Source of the DNA: Manihot esculenta
Lineage: Eukaryota; Streptophyta; Magnoliopsida; Malpighiales; Euphorbiaceae
NCBI RefSeq assembly: GCF_001659605.2
Contig: NC_035172.2
Span: forward strand, 27,517,342-27,581,341
Reading direction: 5' to 3'
Length of the DNA: 64,000 nucleotides
The position numbers and the translations under genes were made by a program. Positions 31,344 to 42,345 of this stretch are shown piece after piece. Below the pieces are notes generated by a model, which searched no databases, had not been told where the DNA came from, and was given only the letters and a program-made list of their open reading frames with translations. Position 1 is the first letter of the stretch. Each line of letters starts with the position of its first letter.

Positions 31344-34300
31344 ATGAGGGGAACTCGTCGATCAGCAAGATTGACTGGAGTGCCACCTGAGGATGAGGGC
31401 ACGAGCGCCCGTCCTCCAGCATTGCCTAGGGCAATGTCTAGTAGGTCTAGCAGAGACAGAGCAGTTAGAGACCCTAGAAGGTCTTTGGATCTGGGTAGGA
31501 GCAGATCAGTTAGAGGAACAGTTCAAGGAGAAGCGTCAGAGGGCATGGGGGATGATATGGATGTGGAGCAGAGGAGGGATGGCAGTCTGGGAGTTAGCAT
31601 GTCAGAAGAAGGAATGGGGGAGTCCCAAGGAGGCACTCAGGCCTCGGGATTTGTTCAGCCACCCCACTACCCACACTTCTCACAACATCCCGGGTATTCA
31701 ATGGGAGGTACATCGGATTACCCTAGCTTCACCCCTTATCCCACACAGATGCCATACCCACCATACTACCCACCATATTCACAATACCCAATGTATCCAC
31801 CCCCACCATACTATCCAAATCCAGCAGACCCTACCTCAAAAAATGTTGCACCACCTCCACCACCTACAGAACCAGCAGCCCCAGTTGCTCAGCCATCTAG
31901 ACCTAGCTCAGCCAGTGGGAGCAAGGTTAAGATGACTGACTACATGAAATTGGGTGCTCCCCGGTATGAAAAAGGGGATGACCCATTTGTATATCTTGAA
32001 AGGGTTAAAGTGATCACAGAGGAGATTGGGGCTGATGACAGTAGAGCCATTCAGATGGCCGGGTTCACGCTTAAGTGCAAGAAGGCACGAGAGTGGTTCA
32101 AGAATTATGTAAACCCGAGAGTGGACAGCATGTCCTGGGAAGAGTTTGCAAACGAGTTTGCAGGTTGGGCTTTTCCCGATAGTTCAAGGGAGCTGAAAAT
32201 GATAGAGTTTGAACAGTTGAGGCAGACAGAGGATATGAGTGTAGAGGAGTACACCGACAGATTCTTGGAGCTGTTGCCTTTTGCTGGGCAGAGTCTGGAT
32301 ACAGATTCGAAGAAGTCAAGGAGTTATGTCATGAAACTTCATTCCAGGTATTCCTCCTTGATTCAGTCCGTGGACAGGGAGAGCTTCCATGCCATAGTAG
32401 ATATGGCTAGGAAAATGGAGGCCAGTGCCATCATTCAGGGGACAGTTAAGCAGACAGTGGCACAGCCTTCTGGTTCTAAAACTCCGGGTGGGGGAAGATT
32501 AGATCCTTCTACCCTGAGTGCAGCAGCTTCAGGCAGTAAGAGATGGGGTAAGCCCAAGGGTAAGAAGAATAAGTTCTGGAATAAAGTCAAGTCCAGTCTG
32601 GGATTTGGGAGTGGCTCAAGCTCTGGTGCGGACAATGCAGTTTGTGCGAAGTGTGGTAGGCCACACAGGAGAGTATATCGGTTTGGGACGAACGCCTATT
32701 TCAGATGTGGTCAGGAGGGGCATATGGCTCGAGAATGTCCAAGAGCAGTCCCGATGGCTCAGTCCCAGCAGACAGCCTCAGGCAGTGTAGCACAGCCAGC
32801 AGCTCCAGCCATGACTCAGGCCAGTGGCAGATGCAGAGGGAGAGGGGCAGCCTCTTCTTCAGCGGGTTTCAGAGGTGAAGGTCCATCAGCTCCAGCACGG
32901 ATCTTCACAATGACACAGCAGGAGGCAGATGCATCTAACACCGTAGTGGCAGGTAACTTAATCATTGGTTGTTCAGATGTGTATGCCTTGATGGACCCTG
33001 GTGCATCTCATTCTTTTATTGCTCCGAGAGCCGTAGGGAGGTTAGGTTTGATGACTTCTGGGTTAGAGTGTCCTCTCTGGGTCAGTGGACCCAAGTGTGA
33101 TCCATCAGTGGCAGAGTCAGTCTGCCAGTGTAGTCCTGTGTTTGTTGAGGGAAGATGCTTGTCCGCCGACCTAATGGTTCTAGATTTGACAGATTTTGAC
33201 GTCATTCTAGGGATGGACTGGTTATCTACCCATGGTGCTACCTTGGACTGCAGGGACAAGGTAGTCAGGTTCAGAGGTCAGGATGGGTCTGAGGTTGTCT
33301 TCAGAGGAGACAGGAGGGGTACACCTAGAGGTCTGATATCAGCTCTTCAGGCTCGTAGGTTGCTCAGGAGGGGATGTCAGGGGTATTTGGCTCATGTGAG
33401 AGAGCTTAGCAGTCAGGTCAGAGAGCCCGCCTCAGTGCCAATGGTTAGAGAGTTCTTAGATGTGTTCCCAGACGAGCTACCAGGTTTACCACCTGCTAGG
33501 GAGATAGAGTTCGAGATAGAACTAATGCCTGGAACCCGACCGATCTCTATCCCTCCCTACAGGATGGCGCCAGCAGAATTGAAAGAGTTGAAGGAGCAGT
33601 TGCAGGAGCTGGTAGACAAGGGCTTCATCCGACTGAGTACCTCACCCTGGGATGCTCCAGTTTTGTTCGTGAGAAAGAAGGATGGATCCCTTAGACTTTG
33701 TATTGACTATAGGCAGTTGAACAAAGTCACTACCAAGAACAAGTACCCTTTGCCAAGGATCGACGATCTATTCGACCAGCTAGCAGGAGCGGGCTGTTTC
33801 TCCAAAATAGATCTGAGATCTGGGTACCACCAGCTGAGGATCAGAGATGAGGATGTGCCAAAGACAGCTTTCAGGACCAGATATGGGCATTTTGAGTTCC
33901 TTGTAATGCCGTTCGGGCTAACCAACGCCCCTGCAGCATTCATGGATCTCATGAATAGAGTGTTTAGCCAGTACCTGGATCACTTCGTTATTGTCTTCAT
34001 AGATGATATCCTAGTGTATTCCAGGAATGCAGAGGAGCATGCCCATCATCTGAGGTTGGTTCTATAGACCTTGAGGGAACATGGCTTGTATGCCAAGTTC
34101 TCTAAGTGTGAGTTCTGGCTGAGGAGCATTTCGTTCTTGGGGCATGTAGTGTCAGAGAATGGGATAGAGGTGGACCCCAAGAAGACAGAAACTGTGGCCA
34201 ACTGGCCTAGACCCACTTCAGTGACGGAGATCAGGAGTTTCTTGGGTTTGGCAGGTTACTACAGGAGGTTCGTTCAGGACTTCTCGAAAATAGCAACTCC

Positions 34301-36284
34301 TCTGACCAGACTAACCAGGAAGAATCAGAAGTTTTTGTGGACCGACCAGTGCGAAGAGAGTTTTGAAGAGCTTAAGAAGAGGTTGACTTCAGCACCAGTT
34401 TTAGCTCTGCCATCTAGTGATGAGGACTTTACAGTCTTTTGTGATGCGTCCCGTGTGGGACTGGGTTGTGTACTGATGCAAAATGAGAGGGTGATTGCTT
34501 ATGCTTCGAGGCAGCTAAAGAAGCATGAGTTGAATTACCCCACACATGACCTTGAGATGGCAGCAGTAATCTTTGCACTCAAGATGTGGAGGCACTACCT
34601 CTATGGGGTAAAATGTGAGATCTTTACAGATCATAAGAGCCTACAGTACATCCTAAGTCAAAGAGATCTGAACTTGAGACAGAGGAGATGGGTGGAGCTG
34701 CTGAGTGACTATGATTGCAAGATTCAGTATCATCCGGGTAAGGCGAATGTCGTGGCAGACGCCTTAAGCCGGAAGTCACTAGGCAGTCTATCCCATATCA
34801 TGGCAGAGAGGAGACCAGTGGTGAAGGAGTTTTACAAGCTCATTGATGAAGGTCTACAGTTGGAGTTGTCTGGTACAGGTGCCTTGGTTGCTCAGATGAA
34901 AGTGACACCCGTGTTTCTGGAGCAGGTGGCTCAGAAACAGCATGAGGACCCAGAGTTAGTGAAGATTGTCAGGACTGTTCAGTCAGGCAAGGACAGTGAG
35001 TTCAGATTTGACAATAAGGGGATCCTCCGCTATGGGAGTCGTTTGTGTGTACCAGATGACATAGGGCTAAAGGGAGACATTATGAGAGAGGCTCATAATG
35101 CAAGATACAGCATTCACCCCGGGGCCACCAAGATGTATCAAGATCTGAAAAAGGTTTATTGGTGGCCAGCTATGAAGAGAGAAGTGGCACAGTTTGTGTC
35201 AGCCTGCGAAGTGTGTCAGAGGGTGAAGCTGGAACATCAGAAGCCGGCTGGAATGCTTAACCCGCTACCTATTCCAGAGTGGAAATGGAAGAATATAGCT
35301 ATGGACTTCGTAGTGGGGTTACCGGCGACGTCCAACAGATTGGACTCCATATGGGTGATTGTGGACAGACTCACCAAATCTGCTCACTTCATCCCAGTCA
35401 GGAGTGGCTATTCTGTGGACAAATTGGCGCAGGTGTATGTTGAAGAGATAGTCAGACTGCATGGGGTTCCTGTTTCTATAGTGTCAGATAGAGGACCCCA
35501 GTTCACCTCCAGGTTTTGGCGGAGTCTGCAGGATGCCATGGGTACCAGGTTGGATTTTAGCACTGCCTTCCATCCACAGACAGACGGACAGTCAGAGAGG
35601 ACCATCCAGACCATAGAAGATATGCTAAGAATGTGTGTGCTGGACTTTGGCGATTCTTGGAGGCAGCATCTACCTTTGGTGGAGTTTGCCTACAATAACA
35701 GCCATCATGCTAGCATCGGGATGGCTCCATATGAAGCTTTATATGGGAGGAAGTGCAGGTCACCTGTTTGCTGGGAGGAAGTTGGAGAAAAGGCCTTGGC
35801 AGGGCCTGAGCTAGTAGAGATCACCAGCAGGGTGGTACCCTTAATCAGAGAAAGAATCAAGACTGCTGCAAGCAGACAGAAGAGTTATGCAGACATCCGC
35901 AGAAGGCAAGTAGAGTTCCAGGAGGGGGATCTGGTATTGCTCAAGGTGTCTCCAATGAAAGGAGTGGTTCGGTTTGGAAAGAAGGGTAAGCTGGCTCCGC
36001 GGTACATCGGACCCTTTGAAGTCCTGCAAAGGATTGGGAATGTATCGTACAAGCTGGATTTACCTGCTTCAATGGAGAGAATCCATCCGGTTTTTCATGT
36101 TTCTATGTTGAGAAAGTTCGTGTCAGATCCGGGCAAGATTCTTAGTGAGCCTGATGTGGAGATCCAAGAGGATCTCACCTATGTTGAGCAGCCGGTACGG
36201 ATTCTGGACACTCAAATCAGGAAGCTGAGAAACAAGGAAATCCCGATGGTGAAAGTCCTTTGGAACCACCACAATCTGGAATAG
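31344..36284 (+). pseudogene. Element B gag-pol polyprotein with one internal stop
   Basis: The start at 31344 ([12 protein letters not shown]) is chosen by match with A and C and lies just after a CAG acceptor-like site; an in-frame ATG at 31278 also exists. From residue 1: a Pro/Tyr-rich stretch (about 105-185), retrotransposon capsid domain (210-330), zinc region (434-465), protease with DPGA (Asp about 551), RT (about 750-905) with FIDD at 885-888, RNase H (about 1030-1143), and integrase with an HHCC zinc finger and D,D-E core (about 1250-1420). It ends in a GPF-type region and a chromodomain (about 1610-1646). TAG at 34065-34067 interrupts the frame just after RT. A second TAG at 36282-36284 removes 17 residues before the next stop at 36336. 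The zinc region has lost two Cys to Tyr. Gag builds the particle; pol copies and inserts the element. Confidence 0.95.
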
Positions 36285-36398
36285 TGCACTTGGGAGACAC
36301 GGGAGCCTATGCTCCGGCAATATCCTCATCTCTTTTAAGGTTAGTCTCTATGTGTTTTATGTGTATGTTGTAATGACTCTATGCATGTGCTAGTTGAG

Positions 36399-36436
36399 GA
36401 ACATTCGGGGACGAATGTTCTTAAGGGGGGGGAGAA
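36399..36436 (+). other. Element B hairpin plus polypurine tract
   Basis: GAACATTCG and CGAATGTTC (36399-36407, 36412-36420) with loop GGGA form a perfect 9-bp hairpin. The polypurine tract with eight G residues (36423-36436) ends at the 3' LTR. The same arrangement occurs in A and C. Confidence 0.92.
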
Positions 36437-37726
36437 TGTAATACCCGGCTAGACTCCGGTATCGAAATTCCTACCGTCCGGTGGAATCTCGGATGTCGGA
36501 AGCCTCTAGTAGGGTAAAACCATGTTTTTTATGAAATGTTTAATGTGTTTTATGTTTTAAGCATGAAAGAAAATGAGTTTTTGCATGAAAATAGCATTGG
36601 AGGAAAACTCAGGTTCGGCCGCCGAACCTCAAGTTCGGCCGCCGAACATGCATGCGTCGCGGGTGTGCTTTAGGCCCCCGAAAGCATAAGTGAGGGAAGT
36701 CCAGGTTCGGCCGCCGAACCCCAAGTTCGGCCGCCGAACATGGCATGCATGAGGAGGCACATTCGGCCCCCAAACGTGGTCTGGCCAGCCACTATAAAAG
36801 GGTCCCTTAGCCGAAAACGGGCGAGCTTTTTCCCCATTTTCGGCCAAGGTGAGCTCTTCGCCGTCCCTCACCCATCTTTGATGTTTTTCCTCTAAATCTT
36901 TCAAGATTTTCATTTGTTTTAACTTTGTTTTGAAGATTAAAGCTTTTGAGCAAAGTTTTGGAGCTTGGAGGTTCAAGAACCCAATCTCTCCCAACTTCGA
37001 GTTTAGGTCGTCTCCCTCTCGATCTTCAAGAGGTAAGAGCCGATCTTAAGCTCATTGCATGTTTTAAGTAAGATTTAAGTAGATCTATGGGATAGAATGC
37101 ATGTTTAGGTTATGGTTATGTTTTTGGAGTTTATGGGTATAAATGTACGTTCATGAACAATGTGAGTTTCTTGATGTGTTGTAGATGGGGTTTATGTTGG
37201 TTTGAGGCCCCTAGGAACATGTATGCTTGTGTTTGTGTGTTGTAAAATAGGTTTGATGCATGTTTGATAAGTTTGGAGGTGAAATGTGCAAAGGGAGCCA
37301 AGTTTCTGCCATTTGGCAGAAACCAGGTTCGGCAGCCGAAGGATTTTCGGCCGCCGAACATGGCTGGGGAGGCAGCCTTTCGGCTGCCGAAGCTTGCCCC
37401 CGAAAGGGAGACTTTCATCTCTGTCTGGCAGTTTCGGCCGCCGAAAGTGCCGCCGAACATGCATGAGTTTCGTCTCTGTATGGGAGTTTTCGGCCGCCGA
37501 AGGTGCCGCCGAACCTGCCTGACTTTCGGCTCTGGAAGGACTTTCGGCCACCGAACCTGCCGCCGAAAGTGCCCTGTCCAGGCCTCCTTTGCATGATTTT
37601 GTATGGTTGTTTCATGATGTTTTAGGGGGTTTTTGGGGAGTAGTTTATAGTTATGATCAGGTGTGTTTGGTCCCTCATTTGAGTCCACCTGTGTAGGTTC
37701 GGACCCGAGGAACCGAGGACCCCAGC

Positions 37727-40179
37727 TGTAACGACCCGGAACCGATACCCCTCTGTAACGGCCCGAACCGCCACCGGCGCTAGGATCCAGATCGGCTTAA
37801 GGCCGCCGGGACCCGTAGCAAGCCAAACATACATACTATTACCTGGTCAAATCCCATACATGATTAAAACTTAACCATAAAAACATGAAAACTGAACATC
37901 TGTTGAACCCAAACCTGACCTGTGCATGTATCCTGACATGAAACATACATCATAAAATCATAAAAATCATAAAACCTCCACTGGAGTCCTCATCATATAC
38001 TCCAATGGGGTAACATTACATGCCTCAAGTTTGGTTCTCAACTCAACATATAACATAAACATAACCATGCATTAACAGGGACTAACCAGTCTATAGGGCC
38101 AAGCACAACTAATCCATAGACACAACTTTACTTAACATTACATTATCTTACATGAATTTATAATACATGTCCACTCTAACATACTAAACATAAGCATAAT
38201 CTAAGCTATTACAATATGCATATCTTAACCTTGACTTTACCCTGCAGCCTCTGGACTCTGACTTAAACCTGCAACACTGGGGTTAGGGGAAAGGGGTGAG
38301 CTAAAAAGCCCAGTGAGTAGAAACAGAGAAAACAGTTCATTAATTATGATTTCATTTTACTAAAAACATTTGCTTTAATTCCTCAATTTTTAGGTATATT
38401 ATTATTCATTTAACTTCTTCTTTCTTTTTCTTATTCATGCTTTCATGAAATGCGTCATAACACAGAGAAATCACATAATCTTGTCCGTCTCGGGGCTTAT
38501 GCAAGATTTATTCCCCACGGACCCTGGTTTCTGAGAGTCTGTCTTTTTGCATGCATCTTTCCTCTCAGAGGATGGACATGACATTAAAAATCCCTCTGTC
38601 GGTGCCCGACTCCCCCATAGGAGCTCACAAAGGCCTGTAACATACATGACATGGTGTCTGGTCCACAGAGAGCTCACATGGACTTTCCTACATGTACTTG
38701 TCCGGCTCTCAAAGGACTAAGACAAGACTCGTGACAGATATGGGCTATTGAAGTCGCCTCGGTCCACCCTTCCTCAGCATCAACATGAAATAATGCAATG
38801 CGTCATATTCGTGAAACTAGTGCAATCAACCTACTACATATAATCATGATGCATGAACATGCTTTAGGCATTAGATTTTGTGCATAAAAGATTAAGTTTA
38901 GTTCTACTCACCTCCTGGCAGACGCTGACTGACTCTGCAACTGCTAGCACTACTGGCCTCCTCGGTCCCTCGGGTCCGATCCTACACAGGTGGACTCGAA
39001 TGAGGTGCCAAACATACTCTAAACAACTCATAAACATACCCCCAAAAACCCCTCTAAACATCACTAAAACATGCATAGGAAACACCCAAGAAACGGCTGG
39101 ACAGGGCACTTTCGGCGGCACCTTCGGCGGCCGAAAGTCCCTTCCAGAGACGAAACTCGGGTAAGTTCGGCGGCAGGTTCGGCGGCCGAAACCCTTGGAC
39201 AGAAACGAAAGTCCCTCCTTCGGGGGCACATTCGGCAGCCTAAAGACTGCCTCCCATGCAGGTTCGGCGGCCGAAACTCCTTTCGGCGGCCGAACCTGGT
39301 CCCCTCTGGACGACAGGTCCGATTCTGCCAAGCCAAAAACCAAACTCAAATATACCCAAATCCTCACATACTCTCTCCCAATCATGCATACTCACTCCCA
39401 CAAGCATAAAGGAGCATAAACTAACATAAACTCCTCAACACAAACATCATATAACATACATTGGGCATAAAACCCACAAAAACCTCATCATGCATATCTA
39501 CCTAACTCAACCATAAAAACATCATAAAACTTTCTTAAAACTTCATGAAAACTCAAGGAAAACCAAGATCTACACTTACCTCTTGAAGATCGAGGGTGGT
39601 GCGACCCCTAACTCGGAGGTGTGGAGAATCCAAGCTCCAAAAGCTCCAAGCTCCCAAAACTCCTTTTAAGCTTTAAATCTTCAAACACAAGGGTAGAAAT
39701 CATGAAAAACTTGAGAGATGGGTAGAGAAAACACGAAAACGACCAAAGGAAGGCATAAACTCACCTGAGCTCGAGAATGGGGAGAAAACTCTCCCATTTC
39801 CGATCTGAGGGCTCTTTATAGGTGGCCTGGTCGAAGACCTTCGGCAGCCTAACGTGCCCCCTAAACTCATGCATGTTCGGCGGCCGAACTTGACTTTCGG
39901 CGGCCGAACCTTGGCTCGTTCAAACAAGACTTTCGGAGGCCAAAGGCGCTCCCGAAGCCTTTCCATGTTCGGCGGCCGAACTTCACTTTCGGCGGCCGAA
40001 CCTGGCAAACGCCTCCTTGGTCTTTTCCTTTTCAAAACTCAATTCTTTTCCATTTAAAACCATGAAATCATGTGAAAAATATTTCAGAAAACACATTTTA
40101 CCCCTTCTAGAGAGATCCAACACCCTAGATTCCGCCGGAAGGCAGGAATCCCGATGCCGGATTCTAGCCGGGTATTACA
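37727..40179 (-). repeat. Element C 3' LTR (2453 bp)
   Basis: In plus orientation it runs TGTAACGACCCGG to CCGGGTATTACA. Palindromes in the form TTCGGCGGCCGAA cluster at 39110-39300 and 39835-40005, on either side of the leader region. A TATA box (minus strand, CTTTATA on plus) lies near 39815. Confidence 0.94.
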
Positions 40180-40217
40180 TTCTTCCCCCCTTTAAGAACA
40201 TTCGTCCCCGAATGTTC
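40180..40217 (-). other. Element C polypurine tract and hairpin
   Basis: On the plus strand, TCTTCCCCCC next to the LTR is the complement of the polypurine tract. GAACATTCG/CGAATGTTC with loop TCCC (40196-40217) repeats the conserved hairpin of A and B. Confidence 0.92.
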
Positions 40218-40559
40218 CACAAACAAACAGGCATCTGAAACATAGCATCAATCATACATAAACAAGCAAGCAATCAAGCAAGCAAAACCTAAAAACCTCT
40301 CTCCTAAAAGAGAGACACGGGCACTGCTGGAGTAAAAACTCCTGGGTCTTCTGGGCACACCTTTCCCAAAAGAAACACCTTAACAATACCCAACCTTCTC
40401 CTGAAACTCATCCATCTTCTGCTGCGCTACTCTGACCTTCTCTGATCTTTACTCTTCTCTCTTTATCTTCTCTACTAACAACTGGCTTCTTCTTACTGCT
40501 AACCCAACACTAACTCTAACTCTCACAGGTAGTACCCGGATTTCAGATCTATCTTGGAA

Positions 40560-42043
40560 AACAATCAGCTTCTACTAACTGTTCCAATAGATCATCCATC
40601 CTGCATAGGAATACCTGCCCTTGGTAGTGACCTTGGTCAACTGCTTACAGTCGTTACAAAGTCTCAAGGATTCATCCTTCTTTTCCCACAACCACACTGG
40701 AACAATCCAGGGTGAGGTACTAGGTCGGATAAAATCCCTTGTCTACCAAGTCTCGCCTCTACTCTGACTACTACCTCTCTCTAACAACTGGCATCGAGAC
40801 TGGTTCCCTGACCTGACTGCAAAACTTTCAATAAGAACTAGAACCCTTTGACAACCCCTCCTACGTACCCTACGAACCAGACAGGCTGACATCAAACCTC
40901 TAGGCATCCCTACTGTGTTCCCTCAGAAGACTATCTCTGACCCATCCTGTCCTCTGAACTTGACTACCTCGTCTCTACAGACCAAGATAGCACCACGAGC
41001 AGAAACCAATCCATCCCTCGATTGACGTCCAGACAGTCAAGTCTAGGACCTCAAAGTCGAGTGGAAGGCATCTACCCTCAACTGACACAGAACTAAACCG
41101 GCAGACTGACTCTGCCCCAGATGGATCACACGTGAGTCTACTGACCCAAAGAGAACACTCTAGCCCAAAAGCTATCAACTCAACCTCTCGACGGCTCCTA
41201 GAGCAACTAAAGAAAGAGAAACTCCAGGGTTCACAAAACATACACATCAGAACTTTCAAAAGTGAGCGTACCTGACACCACCATGTTCGATGTGTCTGCC
41301 TCTTGCTGAGCTTGGGTGAAGATCCGAGCTGAAGCTGACGGAACTTCTCCACGAAAACCTGAGAGATGAGGGACTGACCCTCTTCCTCTGCCTCGACCAC
41401 TAACTTGAACCATGGCTGTAGCTACTGGCTGAGCTGTTCTACCTGGAGCTGCTGGCTGGGACGGAGCCAACCTGGGCGCAGTGGGACACTCACGTGCTAT
41501 GTGCCCCTCCTGTCCGCACCTAAAACAAGCTGTAGTCCCCACCCGACAGACTCCTTTGTGTGGCCTTCCACACCTCACGCATCTTGAACTGCCTGAGCCA
41601 GAGCTTGAACCACCAAAACCCAAACTAGCCTTCAAATTCTGCCAAAACTTCTTCTTTGACTTCCTGAGACCTCTCTTCCATTTCTTACCTCTCGTGGCAG
41701 CTGTACTCAGAGTGGAGGGATCAATCCCTCCTGAACCTGAAATCCTAGAATCCTGAGTTTGAGCATCCTCCTGAGAATCTCCCATGCCTTCCTCTGGCAC
41801 TCTGATTCCCAAACTGATATCTCTTCTTTGCATATCCATCTCCACTTCCCTCATACTAGCTGACATCCTTCTTGGAGCCATTCCTTCTCTGCTTGCATCA
41901 AAAGACCTTCCAGGGTCCCTTGATGTTCCCCATCTGCTGACTCCCCATGACTGCGCTCTAGGCAGAGCAAGGGGAAAGGTATCCATACCTTCCCTCTCAG
42001 ATGGAACTCCAGTCGATTCCACAGATCGACGAGCACCTCGCAT
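40560..42043 (-). pseudogene. Element C gag with protease and RT-start remnants
   Basis: Read on the minus strand from 42043, the frame begins MRGARRSVESTGVP, homologous to the Gag starts of A and B, with an acceptor-like CAG just upstream. It runs open to 41231. The central capsid domain is missing: EDAQTQ is joined to the Ser/Gly linker before the zinc region. The CCHC knuckle [14 protein letters not shown] is intact. Further on, with frame breaks, come post-protease sequence (ECSLWVSRLTCDPSGAESVC) and RT start (about 40660-40760, ending at a degenerate form of the [14 protein letters not shown] block). The basic tail and knuckle suggest RNA binding might be kept, but no particle-forming domain remains. 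Confidence 0.88.
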
Positions 42044-42329
42044 TCTGGCTCCTCTGAAGAACAACACACAAGCATACAATCAATCATTAGCATCATACGG
42101 TTCATATGAAAACACATGAACCTACACATACATAGCATATCATACATAACGTAACATTCATGCACATGCATAACTCATGGCATATCACATCATCAATCAA
42201 GACAGGACTCAACATCCTATCCTAGTGGACATGATTCTACTCTTGATCTTTCTTATTGTGCTTGCCCTTCTATGACCTCTAAGCCAACCTCTTTCCGATG
42301 TGCAACACACCGTACTCTTGAGGCCCAAA

Positions 42330-42341
42330 GCTCTGATACCA
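42330..42341 (-). other. Element C primer-binding site
   Basis: GCTCTGATACCA on plus is the exact reverse complement of TGGTATCAGAGC, four bases from the 5' LTR. It is intact, consistent with recent movement. Confidence 0.93.
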
Positions 42342-42345
42342 TATC

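Noticed and set aside
34065..34067. TAG as a programmed readthrough site between gag and pol
   Set aside because: It lies after the RT catalytic motif, not between gag and pol, and no readthrough context is visible. A point mutation is simpler.
38864..39385. 173-codon minus-strand frame present identically in both LTRs of element C
   Set aside because: Identity comes from LTR duplication. The frame runs through the palindrome array and has no match in other LTR branches.
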